A model generated the notes under the pieces. The model was not told the origin of the DNA, made no database searches, and saw only the letters and a list, made by a program, of their open reading frames with translations. Both the position numbers and the translations under genes were made by a program. A stretch of DNA of 64,000 bases from Oscillospiraceae bacterium (GTDB taxonomy: Bacteria; Bacillota; Clostridia; Oscillospirales; Oscillospiraceae), in assembly GCA_910575815.1 (NCBI GenBank), contig CAJTFN010000016.1, forward strand, positions 1 to 64,000, written 5' to 3'. Of this stretch, positions 33,095 to 43,544 are shown in pieces. Numbering within the stretch: position 1 is the first letter of the stretch; every line of letters begins with the position of its first letter.

Positions 33095-34231
33095 ATGCAG
33101 AATCAATTATTCGTATCCATCGACCCGGGTTTTGACAACATGAAGGTCATCGCCAACGGACAACACTACAAATTCCCCTTTAACGCCGTCGAGACGGACG
33201 AGCGGAAGATGAGTGACTACGGCCGCCGGGACGGTTTCATCCTGTACAAGGACGAGTCCGGCACCACCTGGCGGGTAGGCCAGTACGCCCGCGGTCTCAT
33301 TTTCGACAACAAAGAGCAGCAGGAACAGGCAGAGAAAATGCGCGGCTTCTATACGGAAGAACGGTTCACCAGTAACGAGTTCATGGTGGGCCTACGCACC
33401 GCCCTGGCCATGGCCATCAATAAGGCCGGTCTCTATGACTGCCAGGCCAGCCTGGACATTCGGCTCATTGTTGCCTTGCCGCACAGCTGCCGGGCCAAGT
33501 TCTCTTCCACAATTGTCGGCGCTGCCGCTGGGGAACACTCCTTCTTCATGCGGTTTGACGACAGCCAGGAGAAGGCGTACCGTTTCACCATTCAAGAATC
33601 CAACGTCTACACCATTTCCCAGACGATTGCGGCCATCCTGGGAGAGACCTCCGATGACAACGGCAACATCAACGAGGAGAAGTTCTTTTACCTCAGTAAC
33701 GGGCCCACGCTGGTCATTGATGGCGGCTACTACACCGTCGGCCTTGTCCCCGTGTCGCGGGGCGGCAGCGTGGATGATGCCAGGGCGGAAAGCGACACTG
33801 GCCACGCCATGAAGATGGTGAATGTGGCCGTCGAGCAGGAAATCGCCAACCAGCGGCCCGACATCAAGCACTACTCCATCGAGTACCTGCTAACCCAGGA
33901 TGACGGCCGTGTACGCTATCTGGAAAACGGCAAGGCAAGGACAATTGACCTGGCGACAATCCGGTCTGAGAAAATTCAGGAGGTCTGCGCCCATTTCGCC
34001 GGATACCTGGACAAGAAGTATAACAATCTGTTGGACTTCAAGTACGTCCTGGTTACCGGCGGTACTGGAGCCTGTTTCTACCAGCAACTCCTTGCCTACT
34101 ACAAGGAGGCTGGCATTATGGACGAGGAACACATGATGCTGACTTCTCCCGTGATTAACGATAAGCCGCTGCCCATCGAGTTCTCTATTGCCGCCGGGGC
34201 ATACAAAGGGCTTCTTGGCAAGATTTCCTGA
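33095..34231 (+). CDS. parM: ParM-like actin-family partition ATPase
   Basis: 378 residues, ATG after AAAGGAGG. Actin-fold motifs in order: SIDPGFDNMKV (phosphate 1, residues 8-18), VIDGGYYTVGLV (phosphate 2, near 205), VLVTGGTGA (adenosine pocket, near 312). Length fits ParM/Alp proteins that push plasmid copies apart by filament growth. Followed 17 bases later by a ParR-like gene, giving a complete type II partition operon right beside parAB. Confidence 0.9.
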   Translation: MQNQLFVSIDPGFDNMKVIANGQHYKFPFNAVETDERKMSDYGRRDGFILYKDESGTTWRVGQYARGLIFDNKEQQEQAEKMRGFYTEERFTSNEFMVGLRTALAMAINKAGLYDCQASLDIRLIVALPHSCRAKFSSTIVGAAAGEHSFFMRFDDSQEKAYRFTIQESNVYTISQTIAAILGETSDDNGNINEEKFFYLSNGPTLVIDGGYYTVGLVPVSRGGSVDDARAESDTGHAMKMVNVAVEQEIANQRPDIKHYSIEYLLTQDDGRVRYLENGKARTIDLATIRSEKIQEVCAHFAGYLDKKYNNLLDFKYVLVTGGTGACFYQQLLAYYKEAGIMDEEHMMLTSPVINDKPLPIEFSIAAGAYKGLLGKIS

Positions 34232-34248
34232 AGGAGGTGTACCCCTCT

Positions 34249-34944
34249 ATGGGAAAGCGAATTAACATTGGAATTTACATCGGCCCCAATGATTTAGACA
34301 TCGCCGCCTGGCTGAATATGCTGCAGGAAAACGGTCTGAGCCGCGCCACCTGGGTCAGGGGTCTTCTCTGTGCCCATAGCCTGGGGAAGCCCCTTTCGAT
34401 TGGGAGTATCAGCAATAAGCTCGGCACTTCTGCAGCCCCAACTCATAAACCAGCCGTGGACACGCTGATGTTTGGCGTAGGGGACAGCCAGTCCCCCAAG
34501 AAGGACAAATACGGCTACGGATGGCAAATCCGGGGCCCTAACAAGGAGTTCATTGTGGGCAGCGTGGCCAACATCTCCATCAGTAAAAACGAGGTCCTGT
34601 TCATCCTGGATGAGGTTTGGGCAAACGGGCACGCGGTTGCTACCTTTGTCAAATCTCTCATCCGGCAGAGTCTGACCTACGACGAAACTGCCGTGCCTCC
34701 ATCCAGCGATGAACTGCGGGCAATCTTCACAGAGTTCAATATCGCCCAGGCCAAGGTCAAGCTGCCGGACAGGGAAGAGCGGAAGCACCGGAAGCCTCTC
34801 ACTGAAAAGAAGCCTCAAACACCAGAAAAGGTTGAACCCGTGGCAAAACCGCCTGTCTCTACACCAAAATCTGTTGGCTCTATAGCGGAAAAGCCTGTTC
34901 CTAGTGCTGTGCCGGTAAAAAACCCCTTGCTAAGCCTCTTCTGA
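34249..34944 (+). CDS. parR: Putative ParR-like adaptor
   Basis: 231 residues from the ATG at 34249 (AAGGAGGT upstream; the in-frame GTG at 34237 is too near it). Residues 3-50, RINIGIYIG to ATWVRGLL, look like a short strand and two helices of the ribbon-helix-helix type; the C-terminus is Lys/Pro-rich and flexible, as in adaptors that touch the filament end. Named by position after parM and general layout; sequence similarity is weak. Codons near 34831 contain a parS-like 17-mer. Confidence 0.6.
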   Translation: MGKRINIGIYIGPNDLDIAAWLNMLQENGLSRATWVRGLLCAHSLGKPLSIGSISNKLGTSAAPTHKPAVDTLMFGVGDSQSPKKDKYGYGWQIRGPNKEFIVGSVANISISKNEVLFILDEVWANGHAVATFVKSLIRQSLTYDETAVPPSSDELRAIFTEFNIAQAKVKLPDREERKHRKPLTEKKPQTPEKVEPVAKPPVSTPKSVGSIAEKPVPSAVPVKNPLLSLF

Positions 34945-34984
34945 AGGATACCAGTCCCGTTTTGATGGTGGGGCTGGTTTTCTT

Positions 34985-35140
34985 CTTGTTTTGGCAACAG
35001 GAGAGTGCCCAGTGAATGTGAATTGACCACCGGAGGCCCGGCACAGCTCGGGTTGCCACCGTGGCAAAATCCTTGACTGTGTCGGGCCACACGATGTTTC
35101 ACAAAGACTCAGGGCGCAGCTCTTCTTTTGCTAAATCAAT
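34985..35140. repeat. Dispersed hairpin element with parS-like site
   Basis: GTTTTGGCAACAGGAGAG and CTCTTCTTTTGCTAAATC outer arms; GCCCGGCACAG and CTGTGTCGGGCC inner arms; parS-like 17-mer in the loop at 35052-35068. Confidence 0.7.
35052..35068. promoter_or_regulatory. parS-like site
   Basis: GTTGCCACCGTGGCAAA, one base from the perfect palindrome. Confidence 0.6.
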
Positions 35141-35189
35141 ACCTCCCCAAATGAAACAGGCTGCCTGCCAGTTTGATATTTTCGCATTC

Positions 35190-35198
35190 GCATACAAT
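35190..35198 (+). promoter_or_regulatory. GCATAnnAT promoter-like motif
   Basis: GCATACAAT with TTTC 6 nt upstream, 30 bp before the TTG at 35228. Confidence 0.6.
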
Positions 35199-35227
35199 AC
35201 TCCAAAAACGAAAGGAGGGGTTTCCCT

Positions 35228-36808
35228 TTGAAAGATACCAACATCATCACACGGCAGCTTTTGGACTTCCGCCTGGGTAAAGACAAATCCCCAGAGCTGG
35301 CAAACGCCTTGCTGCAGCAGTTTCTGTCGCTTGAGCCGCTGTACCTTATCTACAACACCCAGGACGGTCAACCCCTAGAGGCTACTGTTGTAAATTCGCA
35401 GCTGCCTGTGTTCCTGAACCGAGAAACCGCGGTGGCTCGGGCAGAAACAGCGGGCGGAGAGCAGGTTGTTATCGAGGCAGGCGCCGGAAAAACGCGGTCT
35501 ATTATCAGTGATTATTCCCAGAAGGGGTATATTTCCACCGTCAAGCTGTGCGCAAACTCTCCCGTCACAGCGCTCATAAAACTACCTGGCTATACTACAC
35601 CTCCGGTTTCGAAGCATATCAGCACGGAATCGGAGCCTGCCAGGGAGGAGCCCAATCCCAGAAAGGAAGCTCCGGCAGCTCTTCCCAAGCCTCTATTTGC
35701 ACCCGTTGCAAATCAGGAATGGAAACTGGTAGAGGATGTGCGGAAGTGTCTCACCAGCCCATCTGCCGCTGACCGCAGGAAACTGGACCCCGGCCAGAAC
35801 TATGAGAACTTTCACACACTCATCCGCAAACTTATTCAAGAAAACGGACTCGATATAGAAGAGATGGACCGCGCCCTGGGCATGCAGAAGGGGATGACTC
35901 ACAATATTTGCACCGACCTGAAATCGAACAATTCCTCCAAGGAAATTGTTCGGAAGTATCTAGCCTACTTTGGGCTGGAGGAATTCATTCTCATGTTCAA
36001 GAACGAAAGCTCGGAGATTGCCCGAGAACTGAAGAATTCGTCTCAAATCGACATCTACGAAATTACTCGGGCCAGCAACAAAACAGAGGAGCCCTTTAAG
36101 CTGACCGCCATGAAGCCTGCCCGTCTCAATGGGGCACTTCTTTATGAGTTAACCCTGGAGAGTGTTTATCGGAAGCAGAAGACATATGTCAGCTGTCCCT
36201 TCAGGCTGGTCGTTGGGAAAGAATATAATGTTGGTGGGCTGACACCGCTCGGCAATGGTCCCGTGGCAGCTAAATCCGCTGCAAAAGGGGCAGCGAAGAC
36301 ATCTGCCCTGATTGTTGCGTCTGAGGAGGACGAGGAAGAGATTCTGGCAAAAATTGAAAGAGAGCAGCAGAAAAGAACCAGTGGGCCACAGCAGAGACAG
36401 TCTGAGCAGAGAAAAGACGCCCGGATGTCCGGTAAGCAGCGGTACATGGAGGAAACTCCAGAGGAAAAGTTTGAAAAAGAGAAAAACATTATCCTCGAAT
36501 TTATTATCCGAACACAGGGCTGTAATTCCCGGGACGCTCAGCAAAAATTCGAGCCCATTGGTGAGTATCCGGCTATTGTCTCCGACTTTGTGAAGTGGGT
36601 CAAGACCAAGAAGCCGGGCGGATACGGAGTACGAGGATATAACGCCGCCCGCCTGATGAATCAGTTACACTATGGGCCATACGAAGCCTATCTCATGCTG
36701 TCCAATCTGGAGAGGGACCCCAAGAAGACGCAGGAGATTCTGAAATACCGGGAAACAGACCCTCAATATCAGAAAAAGGAAAAACCGTCCCCCAAAGAGA
36801 AAAACTAA
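35228..36808 (+). CDS. Large plasmid protein of unknown function
   Basis: 526 residues, TTG start after AAAGGAGGGG. Several soluble parts separated by low-complexity linkers: residues 1-125 beta-rich; 125-160 Pro/Ala/Glu linker; 170-270 helical; 285-360 beta-rich; 375-430 very charged with a Glu run; and a conserved-looking end with YGVRGYNAARLMNQLHYGPYEAY. Follows the partition genes and ends at a terminator. A parS-like sequence falls in its codons at 35696-35712. No enzyme motif seen. Confidence 0.8.
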   Translation: MKDTNIITRQLLDFRLGKDKSPELANALLQQFLSLEPLYLIYNTQDGQPLEATVVNSQLPVFLNRETAVARAETAGGEQVVIEAGAGKTRSIISDYSQKGYISTVKLCANSPVTALIKLPGYTTPPVSKHISTESEPAREEPNPRKEAPAALPKPLFAPVANQEWKLVEDVRKCLTSPSAADRRKLDPGQNYENFHTLIRKLIQENGLDIEEMDRALGMQKGMTHNICTDLKSNNSSKEIVRKYLAYFGLEEFILMFKNESSEIARELKNSSQIDIYEITRASNKTEEPFKLTAMKPARLNGALLYELTLESVYRKQKTYVSCPFRLVVGKEYNVGGLTPLGNGPVAAKSAAKGAAKTSALIVASEEDEEEILAKIEREQQKRTSGPQQRQSEQRKDARMSGKQRYMEETPEEKFEKEKNIILEFIIRTQGCNSRDAQQKFEPIGEYPAIVSDFVKWVKTKKPGGYGVRGYNAARLMNQLHYGPYEAYLMLSNLERDPKKTQEILKYRETDPQYQKKEKPSPKEKN

Positions 36809-36812
36809 CAGA

Positions 36813-36847
36813 AGGCCCACCGGATACCAACCCGGTGGGCCTTTTTG
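36813..36847 (+). terminator. Rho-independent terminator
   Basis: GGCCCACCG pairs with CGGTGGGCC, followed by TTTTT. Confidence 0.9.
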
Positions 36848-36905
36848 ATTTAGCGAGAAAAGGGCAGTTCTTGTTGGGCGATTCTGCTTGATGCCCGACA
36901 TAGCA
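36845..36905. repeat. Dispersed hairpin element, half copy
   Basis: TTGATTTAGCGAGAAAAGGG outer arm and GCCCGACATAG inner arm. Confidence 0.45.
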
Positions 36906-36956
36906 TAGGGTTCTTCCGCAAGTGCTACGCGATGCGTAGTAAATTTTCGATGCGGA

Positions 36957-36973
36957 TTTGAACCCGTGGCAAA
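36957..36973. promoter_or_regulatory. parS-like site
   Basis: TTTGAACCCGTGGCAAA, identical to the main form in the cluster upstream of parA. Confidence 0.6.
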
Positions 36974-37098
36974 AAGAAAAAATTTATTGCGTCATTCGCA
37001 AATTCTATTCCAAAACCGCCTTCTGTGCCCTATTTCTGGTGACCCAGGGTCATCCCATAGCTAAAGCTAGGGGTATTAGGCGCCTCAGAAAAATTTTC

Positions 37099-37293
37099 TC
37101 AGTTCAAATATTTTACTAAAATGAAGAACAACAGTAAACATGCCACGGTAACGAAGAAATACCTCGCATAACACGTTAATTGCCGGTTTTTTCTCTCCAG
37201 GTATGCTCTTGTTTGTGATACGTCCTTGTCTGCTCGGGCTATGAGTTCTGGGTCAATATTGCCAACAGACTCAAATAATTGCTCTGAATTCAT
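37099..37293 (-). CDS. Small single-pass membrane protein with anti-sigma-like N-terminus
   Basis: 64 residues from the ATG at 37293, preceded by AGGAGG. The N-terminal pattern SEQLFESVGNIDPELIARA resembles the short cytoplasmic motif found at the start of many Clostridia transmembrane regulators of the anti-sigma kind; one hydrophobic segment (about 45-60) follows and the protein then stops, so the outer domain is missing. Could be a remnant or a minimal regulator. Confidence 0.6.
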   Translation of the reverse strand: MNSEQLFESVGNIDPELIARADKDVSQTRAYLERKNRQLTCYARYFFVTVACLLLFFILVKYLN

Positions 37294-37391
37294 AAAATCC
37301 TCCTTTTGAATAGTGTGTCGATTTCGTTCTCTAAATACTTTGAGGGCCCGCACCCTCTACATATATAGACGGCAAAAATCAATGAACGTAT

Positions 37392-37925
37392 ATGAATATT
37401 TCAAGAATGGGCGCGGGGAGCTGCCGGTTCCTGTGGAATCGCATGCTCACGGATATTGAAGCCGCCTACAAGGCCGGAGAAAAGTATTCCTGCCCCACCC
37501 CAGCGAGGTACAAGAAAATCCCCGGACTGGAGTGGCTCAAAGATATGGACTCCATGGGCCTGATAAACGTGCAGCTTCACCTAGACGCCGCATACAAGAG
37601 GTTTTTCAAAGCCTGTGGTAGCAGTGGGAATTTTGTAGGGCATCCTCGCTACAAGAAGAAAAACAAAACCGTGGATTCCTATACCACCAACCTCACCAAT
37701 AAAGTCTATCCGAATGTGGTTCTGAGCGGGAATATGCTGAAACTCCCCAAAACCAGGGAGCCTATCCGCCTCAGAATGCACCGCCAGGTAGAGCCTGGAG
37801 GTCTCCTGAAAAGCGTAACGGTAACCCACGAGGCCACCGGCAAGTGGTATTTTTCTCTGCTGTTCGAATATCCAAAGAAAGCTCCATCACACTCTTCCTT
37901 GCCGAACAGGCCGTCGCAACAATAA
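37392..37925 (+). pseudogene. tnpB: TnpB (IS605 OrfB) N-terminal remnant
   Basis: 177 codons match the first half of IS200/IS605 TnpB: CRFLWNRMLTD, WLKDMDSMGLINVQLHLDAAYKRFF, then GHPRYKKKNKTVDSYTT and LLKSVTVTHEATGKWYFSLL. The RuvC-like nuclease half and zinc finger are gone; the frame ends soon after KWYFSLLFEYPKK. No ribosome site before the ATG and no recognisable element ends or TnpA nearby. The next gene has its promoter motif just 18 bases after it. Confidence 0.85.
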
Positions 37926-37942
37926 TCGTCTTTCGGGAATCT

Positions 37943-37951
37943 GCATACTAT
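37943..37951 (+). promoter_or_regulatory. GCATAnnAT promoter-like motif
   Basis: GCATACTAT with TTTC 8 nt upstream, 48 bp before the ATG at 37999. Confidence 0.65.
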
Positions 37952-37998
37952 ACCCCAAACAACGACTGGAGAACCAGAACCCGAAAGGAGAATTTACT

Positions 37999-39120
37999 AT
38001 GAAAAAGGGAAGACCTCAAATCATTGCATTGGACGTCGATGACGTTCTGTTCGATTGCCTGCGGATGGCCGTCGAGGAGGCACGAAAGAGGGGGTGCGAC
38101 ATCACCTTTGACCAAATCACCGACTATCACTTTGGCAATCTCCCCAAGGAGACCGGCGAGCTGCTTCTGGAAATCATGCAGGAGCCCGATTTCTACCTAC
38201 AACAGACTGCTTTCCCGGGTGCCATCGATATGGTCAACGAGCTTCTCGCTACTGGGCATGAGGTAATTATTGCCTCCGCTGTCTTTCCGAAGCTGATGAG
38301 CTTCCGTTCCAAGAAACTGCTCCATGTGCTTCCCAACTTGAACCCCCGGAACATCATGCTAGGGGCCCGGAAGGACCTGCTCCATGTGGACTTCCTGCTG
38401 GATGACTGCCTGGACAACATCCAGACATCTCCCGCGAAGTACCCCGTCCTGTTTACCCAGCCCTGGAATATGGAGGGCAGGGATTTCATGCGGGTGTCCG
38501 CCTACCAGGAGTTCATTCAACTGGTGGAGGCCGTGTCCCTGGCCCCGGAGCAGTCGAAGCCCAGCCTGTCCAAAGCGGGGCATCCTGGCCTCCTGTGCCT
38601 GGTCGGCCCCTCCGCGTCCGGCAAAAGCTTCATCTGCGACGAATTAGTCCGGAACCCCATCTTCAAGAAGGTTCGCGCTGTCACCACCCGCAAGCCCCGC
38701 CCTGGCGAGGAGAACGCTGGTGAGTACGTTTTTGCCACGGAGGCAGAATTCGGCGCCTATCTGGAGAGGGGAGACCTTGTGGAGAGCACTGTTTACAACG
38801 GCTGTCGCTACGGCATCACCAAGAACGAAATCGAGCAGATTTGGCATGAAGGTCGAATCGCCATTAAGCCAGTTGATATCAGCGGCGCCCTTGCCTGCAA
38901 AAAGGTGTATGGAGACCGATGTGCCACCGTTTTCGTTCGCCGCAGCAAGGAGGATATTGTGTCCGCTCTGTTGGAACGGAATGTCCCAAACTCCGACAAG
39001 GCTGGCCGCCTGCTGAGCCTCGACGCGGAGATGAACAATGAGTCCCTCTGTGACTGGACCGTGAGCAATAACGGCACTCTGGACTACGCTGTCCAGCAGA
39101 TTCTCAAAATTGTAGAATAA
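37999..39120 (+). CDS. Fusion of 5'-nucleotidase-like (HAD) and guanylate kinase domains
   Basis: 373 residues, ATG after AAAGGAG. Residues 1-180 are a HAD phosphatase of the 5'(3')-deoxyribonucleotidase type: LDVDDVLFD (D12, D14), a cap, IASAVFPK and FLLDDCLDN. Residues 198-373 are a guanylate kinase: P-loop GPSASGKS (203-210), TTRKPRPGEENAGEY, and the nucleotide-binding end. The pair would remove phosphate from one nucleotide and add it to GMP or dGMP; whether both ends are active is untested. Heads an operon with 39172-40402. Confidence 0.85.
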   Translation: MKKGRPQIIALDVDDVLFDCLRMAVEEARKRGCDITFDQITDYHFGNLPKETGELLLEIMQEPDFYLQQTAFPGAIDMVNELLATGHEVIIASAVFPKLMSFRSKKLLHVLPNLNPRNIMLGARKDLLHVDFLLDDCLDNIQTSPAKYPVLFTQPWNMEGRDFMRVSAYQEFIQLVEAVSLAPEQSKPSLSKAGHPGLLCLVGPSASGKSFICDELVRNPIFKKVRAVTTRKPRPGEENAGEYVFATEAEFGAYLERGDLVESTVYNGCRYGITKNEIEQIWHEGRIAIKPVDISGALACKKVYGDRCATVFVRRSKEDIVSALLERNVPNSDKAGRLLSLDAEMNNESLCDWTVSNNGTLDYAVQQILKIVE

Positions 39121-39128
39121 CAGGAAAA

Positions 39129-39151
39129 TCCCCGGGCTGCAAAGCCCGGGG
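39129..39151 (+). other. Intercistronic hairpin
   Basis: CCCCGGGCT pairs with AGCCCGGGG; no T run follows, so it may protect mRNA or act as a weak attenuator rather than end transcription. Confidence 0.5.
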
Positions 39152-39171
39152 ACCCAGAAAGGAGCGCATTT

Positions 39172-39570
39172 ATGCAAAACCCCAACCTTGGGCCTTTTGT
39201 AAAGGTTAGCGATACCATCGATGGGGATGGCAACCGCTTTGCCCGCTATGATGCCGGGGCATATATCCTCACCATCTCGGGGAAGGAGAGCTTCCATCAC
39301 CTTCAAATCCTTCACTCGACTGACGCGCCCAAGTACACGCCAGATATGTACATCCGCTGCGACAGCGAGTACAAGCCCATCGGGGTGGAAATTCAGACAA
39401 CAAGTTATGGGGCCCTCTCTCCGTCCGAGACGGAACAGGTCATTTACGGCCTCAAACACGCCGTCTATATTGCGGGAGCTATCCAGGAAAAGTTCATCGG
39501 TCCCATTCGGGCGGGGAATTTCGTATTCGGGGACATGATTCCGCAGGAAAAGGAGGAAGGAAAATGTTGA
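39172..39570 (+). CDS. Unknown 132-residue protein
   Basis: ATG after AAAGGAG. Beta-rich, with YDAGAYILTISG and a helix near the end; no motif known to me. Its end overlaps the SpoVT-like gene by 7 bases, so the two are coupled in translation. Confidence 0.75.
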   Translation: MQNPNLGPFVKVSDTIDGDGNRFARYDAGAYILTISGKESFHHLQILHSTDAPKYTPDMYIRCDSEYKPIGVEIQTTSYGALSPSETEQVIYGLKHAVYIAGAIQEKFIGPIRAGNFVFGDMIPQEKEEGKC

Positions 39571-40118
39571 AAAGAACAGGAATCGTCCGCAGAATGGACG
39601 ATTTGGGCCGTATCGTGTTCCCCAAGGAGCTCCGCAAACAAATGGGGCTCAAGGAGAACGACCCCTTCGAGCTTGGCATAGGTGAAATGGGAGACGGGCA
39701 GAAGTACCTGTTTGCTATTCCGTATAAGCCTAGCCGGGACGCGTTCTCGGAGTTTGCGGATACAACTCTGTCACTGGTTCGGGCTGGCGGCTTTATCGCC
39801 GTCTTTTCAGCAGACAAAACACTCATGGAGATTCGTCAGAACGGGCTCGCAGAGGCCCAATGTTGGGGATTGGCAGCTGCCCTGCGCGAGACAATCCATA
39901 AACCAACATTCAGTGCAGACCACGAAGTTCTTAACTTGGACGGCGGCTGGCCACTATACGTTATCACCCACCGTTTTGTGTGTAACGGAACGCTTGCTGG
40001 GTATATCATGCTTGGTCAAGCCTCCAAGGACGATTCCTGCCTGTCTAGTCTGCGGATTGAATCCCGGTATATGGAAGCTCTGGCCGGTCAGGTGTTTGAG
40101 AAGGCGGGGTGGATGTGA
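39564..40118 (+). CDS. SpoVT/AbrB-family transcription regulator
   Basis: 184 residues. Residues 1-50, GIVRRMDDLGRIVFPKELRK, are the AbrB swapped-hairpin DNA-binding domain; residues 60-184 fit the GAF-like sensor half of SpoVT. In sporulating Firmicutes SpoVT tunes spore-stage genes; a plasmid copy might time plasmid genes to host development. Overlaps the genes on both sides. Confidence 0.88.
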   Translation: MLKRTGIVRRMDDLGRIVFPKELRKQMGLKENDPFELGIGEMGDGQKYLFAIPYKPSRDAFSEFADTTLSLVRAGGFIAVFSADKTLMEIRQNGLAEAQCWGLAAALRETIHKPTFSADHEVLNLDGGWPLYVITHRFVCNGTLAGYIMLGQASKDDSCLSSLRIESRYMEALAGQVFEKAGWM

Positions 40119-40402
40119 TGTTGCGTCCTGCCCCTGTGACAGTCAATGTCCTGGCAGGCGATGGTGGGGTGGCCGAAATTTTGTACAAGGATATGGTCAG
40201 CCATGAGAGGGCAATCATCGACCGAGAGTTCAGCAGCGCCCGAGACAACGGGGCATCCATGCAGGACGCCCTTGCCATAGAGGACCGGGCCTACAAAAGG
40301 CTCAATGCCCTCAAGACTGCCGTGAAGCAGAACCCGAATACAATCCTCGCAAAGGACTATCGAACGGGTCATTTCGTCGTGGCTGATGGAGTGATTTTTT
40401 AA
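40118..40402 (+). CDS. Unknown 94-residue protein
   Basis: Starts at an ATG overlapping the SpoVT stop (TGATG) and ends at a strong terminator, last gene of the operon. Mostly helical and charged, with an N-terminal PVTVNVLAGDGG strand; no motif recognised. Confidence 0.7.
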   Translation: MLRPAPVTVNVLAGDGGVAEILYKDMVSHERAIIDREFSSARDNGASMQDALAIEDRAYKRLNALKTAVKQNPNTILAKDYRTGHFVVADGVIF

Positions 40403-40405
40403 TGC

Positions 40406-40442
40406 ACAACACCCCCTGTCCATTGGACAGGGGGTGTGCTCT
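40406..40442. terminator. Bidirectional terminator
   Basis: ACACCCCCTGTCC pairs with GGACAGGGGGTGT, with CTCTTT after it; lies between convergent genes. Confidence 0.9.
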
Positions 40443-40832
40443 TTATCCCTCGCCGGAAAGCCGCCGCTTCAGGTCGCCGTACATCCGTTCCGCATTCTGC
40501 TGGATGCCCCGGCAGGTCTGGATGGCGTGCCCGGCAAAGCCGATATCCTCCAACTTCCTGCTCAGAACGGTAGCCATGCCATCCAGCACCGCAATGCGCT
40601 GAAGCAGTCCCACCGCCGTATCGGGCTCAAACACATCGTCGCCCATACTCATGATGCGCTGCGCCTGGCCAGAAACGCGGTTGTTCTTCTCGCACAGGGA
40701 GGCGACACGCTCATGCAGAATCGCGACCTCCACATCGGAGATGCCCTGGGGCGCTGCCTCATTGGGCCGGGTGCCAGCGGAATTTACTTCCTCAGCAGGC
40801 TTCTTGAGCCGAACAATGATGACCTTTCCCAT
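40443..40832 (-). CDS. Unknown 129-residue protein
   Basis: Minus strand, ATG at 40832 after AAAGGAGG. Helical; residues 45-125 contain regularly spaced Leu and Arg and may form helical bundles. N-terminal MGKVIIVRLKKPAEE is a strand. Follows the gene at 40855 after 22 bases; same operon. Confidence 0.75.
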   Translation of the reverse strand: MGKVIIVRLKKPAEEVNSAGTRPNEAAPQGISDVEVAILHERVASLCEKNNRVSGQAQRIMSMGDDVFEPDTAVGLLQRIAVLDGMATVLSRKLEDIGFAGHAIQTCRGIQQNAERMYGDLKRRLSGEG

Positions 40833-40854
40833 AAAAATTTCCTCCTTTAGAAAT

Positions 40855-41118
40855 TCAAAAATTGACTTCGCCGCCTTGTACGACAAAATCCCAGTTGCTG
40901 CCGAAGAGGCCGTTGCAGACCTCAGTGATAATGCTGCTTTGCCCTTTCACGAACGCCTGGTCGTTGTAAAGCTCTCGGGCCTCACACAGCGCACTCTCAA
41001 GTGCATCCAGTGTTTCCTGTGTCACGGGTTGTCCCCAAACCACAATGGGCCGGCTGCTGTTGCAGGAAACCCCAGACGGAGTTGCCCTTCGCATAGAAAC
41101 CTTGACCTCAGTGGCCAT
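40855..41118 (-). CDS. Unknown 87-residue protein
   Basis: Minus strand, ATG after TTGGAGGTG with a GCATATCAT motif 38 bp upstream. Small soluble domain; helix near residues 33-50. No family recognised. First gene of a pair with 40443-40832. Confidence 0.7.
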   Translation of the reverse strand: MATEVKVSMRRATPSGVSCNSSRPIVVWGQPVTQETLDALESALCEARELYNDQAFVKGQSSIITEVCNGLFGSNWDFVVQGGEVNF

Positions 41119-41155
41119 TTTTTTACTTGCACCTCCAAATCAATATTCTGCCCTT

Positions 41156-41164
41156 ATGATATGC
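41156..41164 (-). promoter_or_regulatory. GCATAnnAT promoter-like motif
   Basis: Minus strand GCATATCAT with TTTC 9 nt upstream, 38 bp before the ATG at 41118. Confidence 0.65.
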
Positions 41165-41189
41165 GAACCGGCAGAAACTCATTCCAGGC

Positions 41190-41354
41190 TTAGAACCACA
41201 GGGGACGCCGGTATACCGGAGTTGTCGGCAGGCGGTACTCCAATGGGGCACGGGGCGCCCGGGGAGGCTGCACAGCCGTTCTCTTGGGGTTGTTGGCATC
41301 TCGCCTCGCCCTTGATTCCGTAAGTTTGCTGTTATATGCATCTATGAAATCCAT
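41190..41354 (-). CDS. Small Arg/Pro-rich protein (54 residues)
   Basis: Minus strand, ATG at 41354 with TTGGAGGTG upstream and a GCATAACAT motif 30 bp away, so a real gene is likely despite its size. N-terminal MDFIDAYNSKLTESRARRDA is helical; residues 23-52 alternate Pro, Arg and Ala. Basic and probably disordered; may bind nucleic acid. No family recognised. Confidence 0.6.
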   Translation of the reverse strand: MDFIDAYNSKLTESRARRDANNPKRTAVQPPRAPRAPLEYRLPTTPVYRRPLWF

Positions 41355-41383
41355 AACCACACCTCCAAAAAATGATTTTCCTT

Positions 41384-41392
41384 ATGTTATGC
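41384..41392 (-). promoter_or_regulatory. GCATAnnAT promoter-like motif
   Basis: Minus strand GCATAACAT with TTTC 7 nt upstream, 30 bp before the ATG at 41354. Confidence 0.6.
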
Positions 41393-41427
41393 AAGCCGCG
41401 AAAATTTGATTTTTGTCACCGCGTCAA

Positions 41428-41466
41428 AAAAGAACGCCCCAATCCAGAAGGAAAGGGGCGCCTTTT
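41428..41466 (-). terminator. Rho-independent terminator
   Basis: Minus strand GGCGCCCC, loop, GGGGCG and TTCTTTTTT after it; ends ligA. Confidence 0.75.
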
Positions 41467-41467
41467 C

Positions 41468-43483
<2,016 letters not shown>

Positions 43484-43507
43484 TTAGGGAATCCGATTCA
43501 AGAAGGA

Positions 43508-43533
43508 GGGGCCCGGGGATTTTCCCCGGGCCC
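43508..43533 (-). terminator. Terminator hairpin
   Basis: GGGGCCCGGGGA pairs with TCCCCGGGCCCC at the end of the gene at 43545; weak T run. Confidence 0.65.
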
Positions 43534-43544
43534 CTTAGCAGGCG

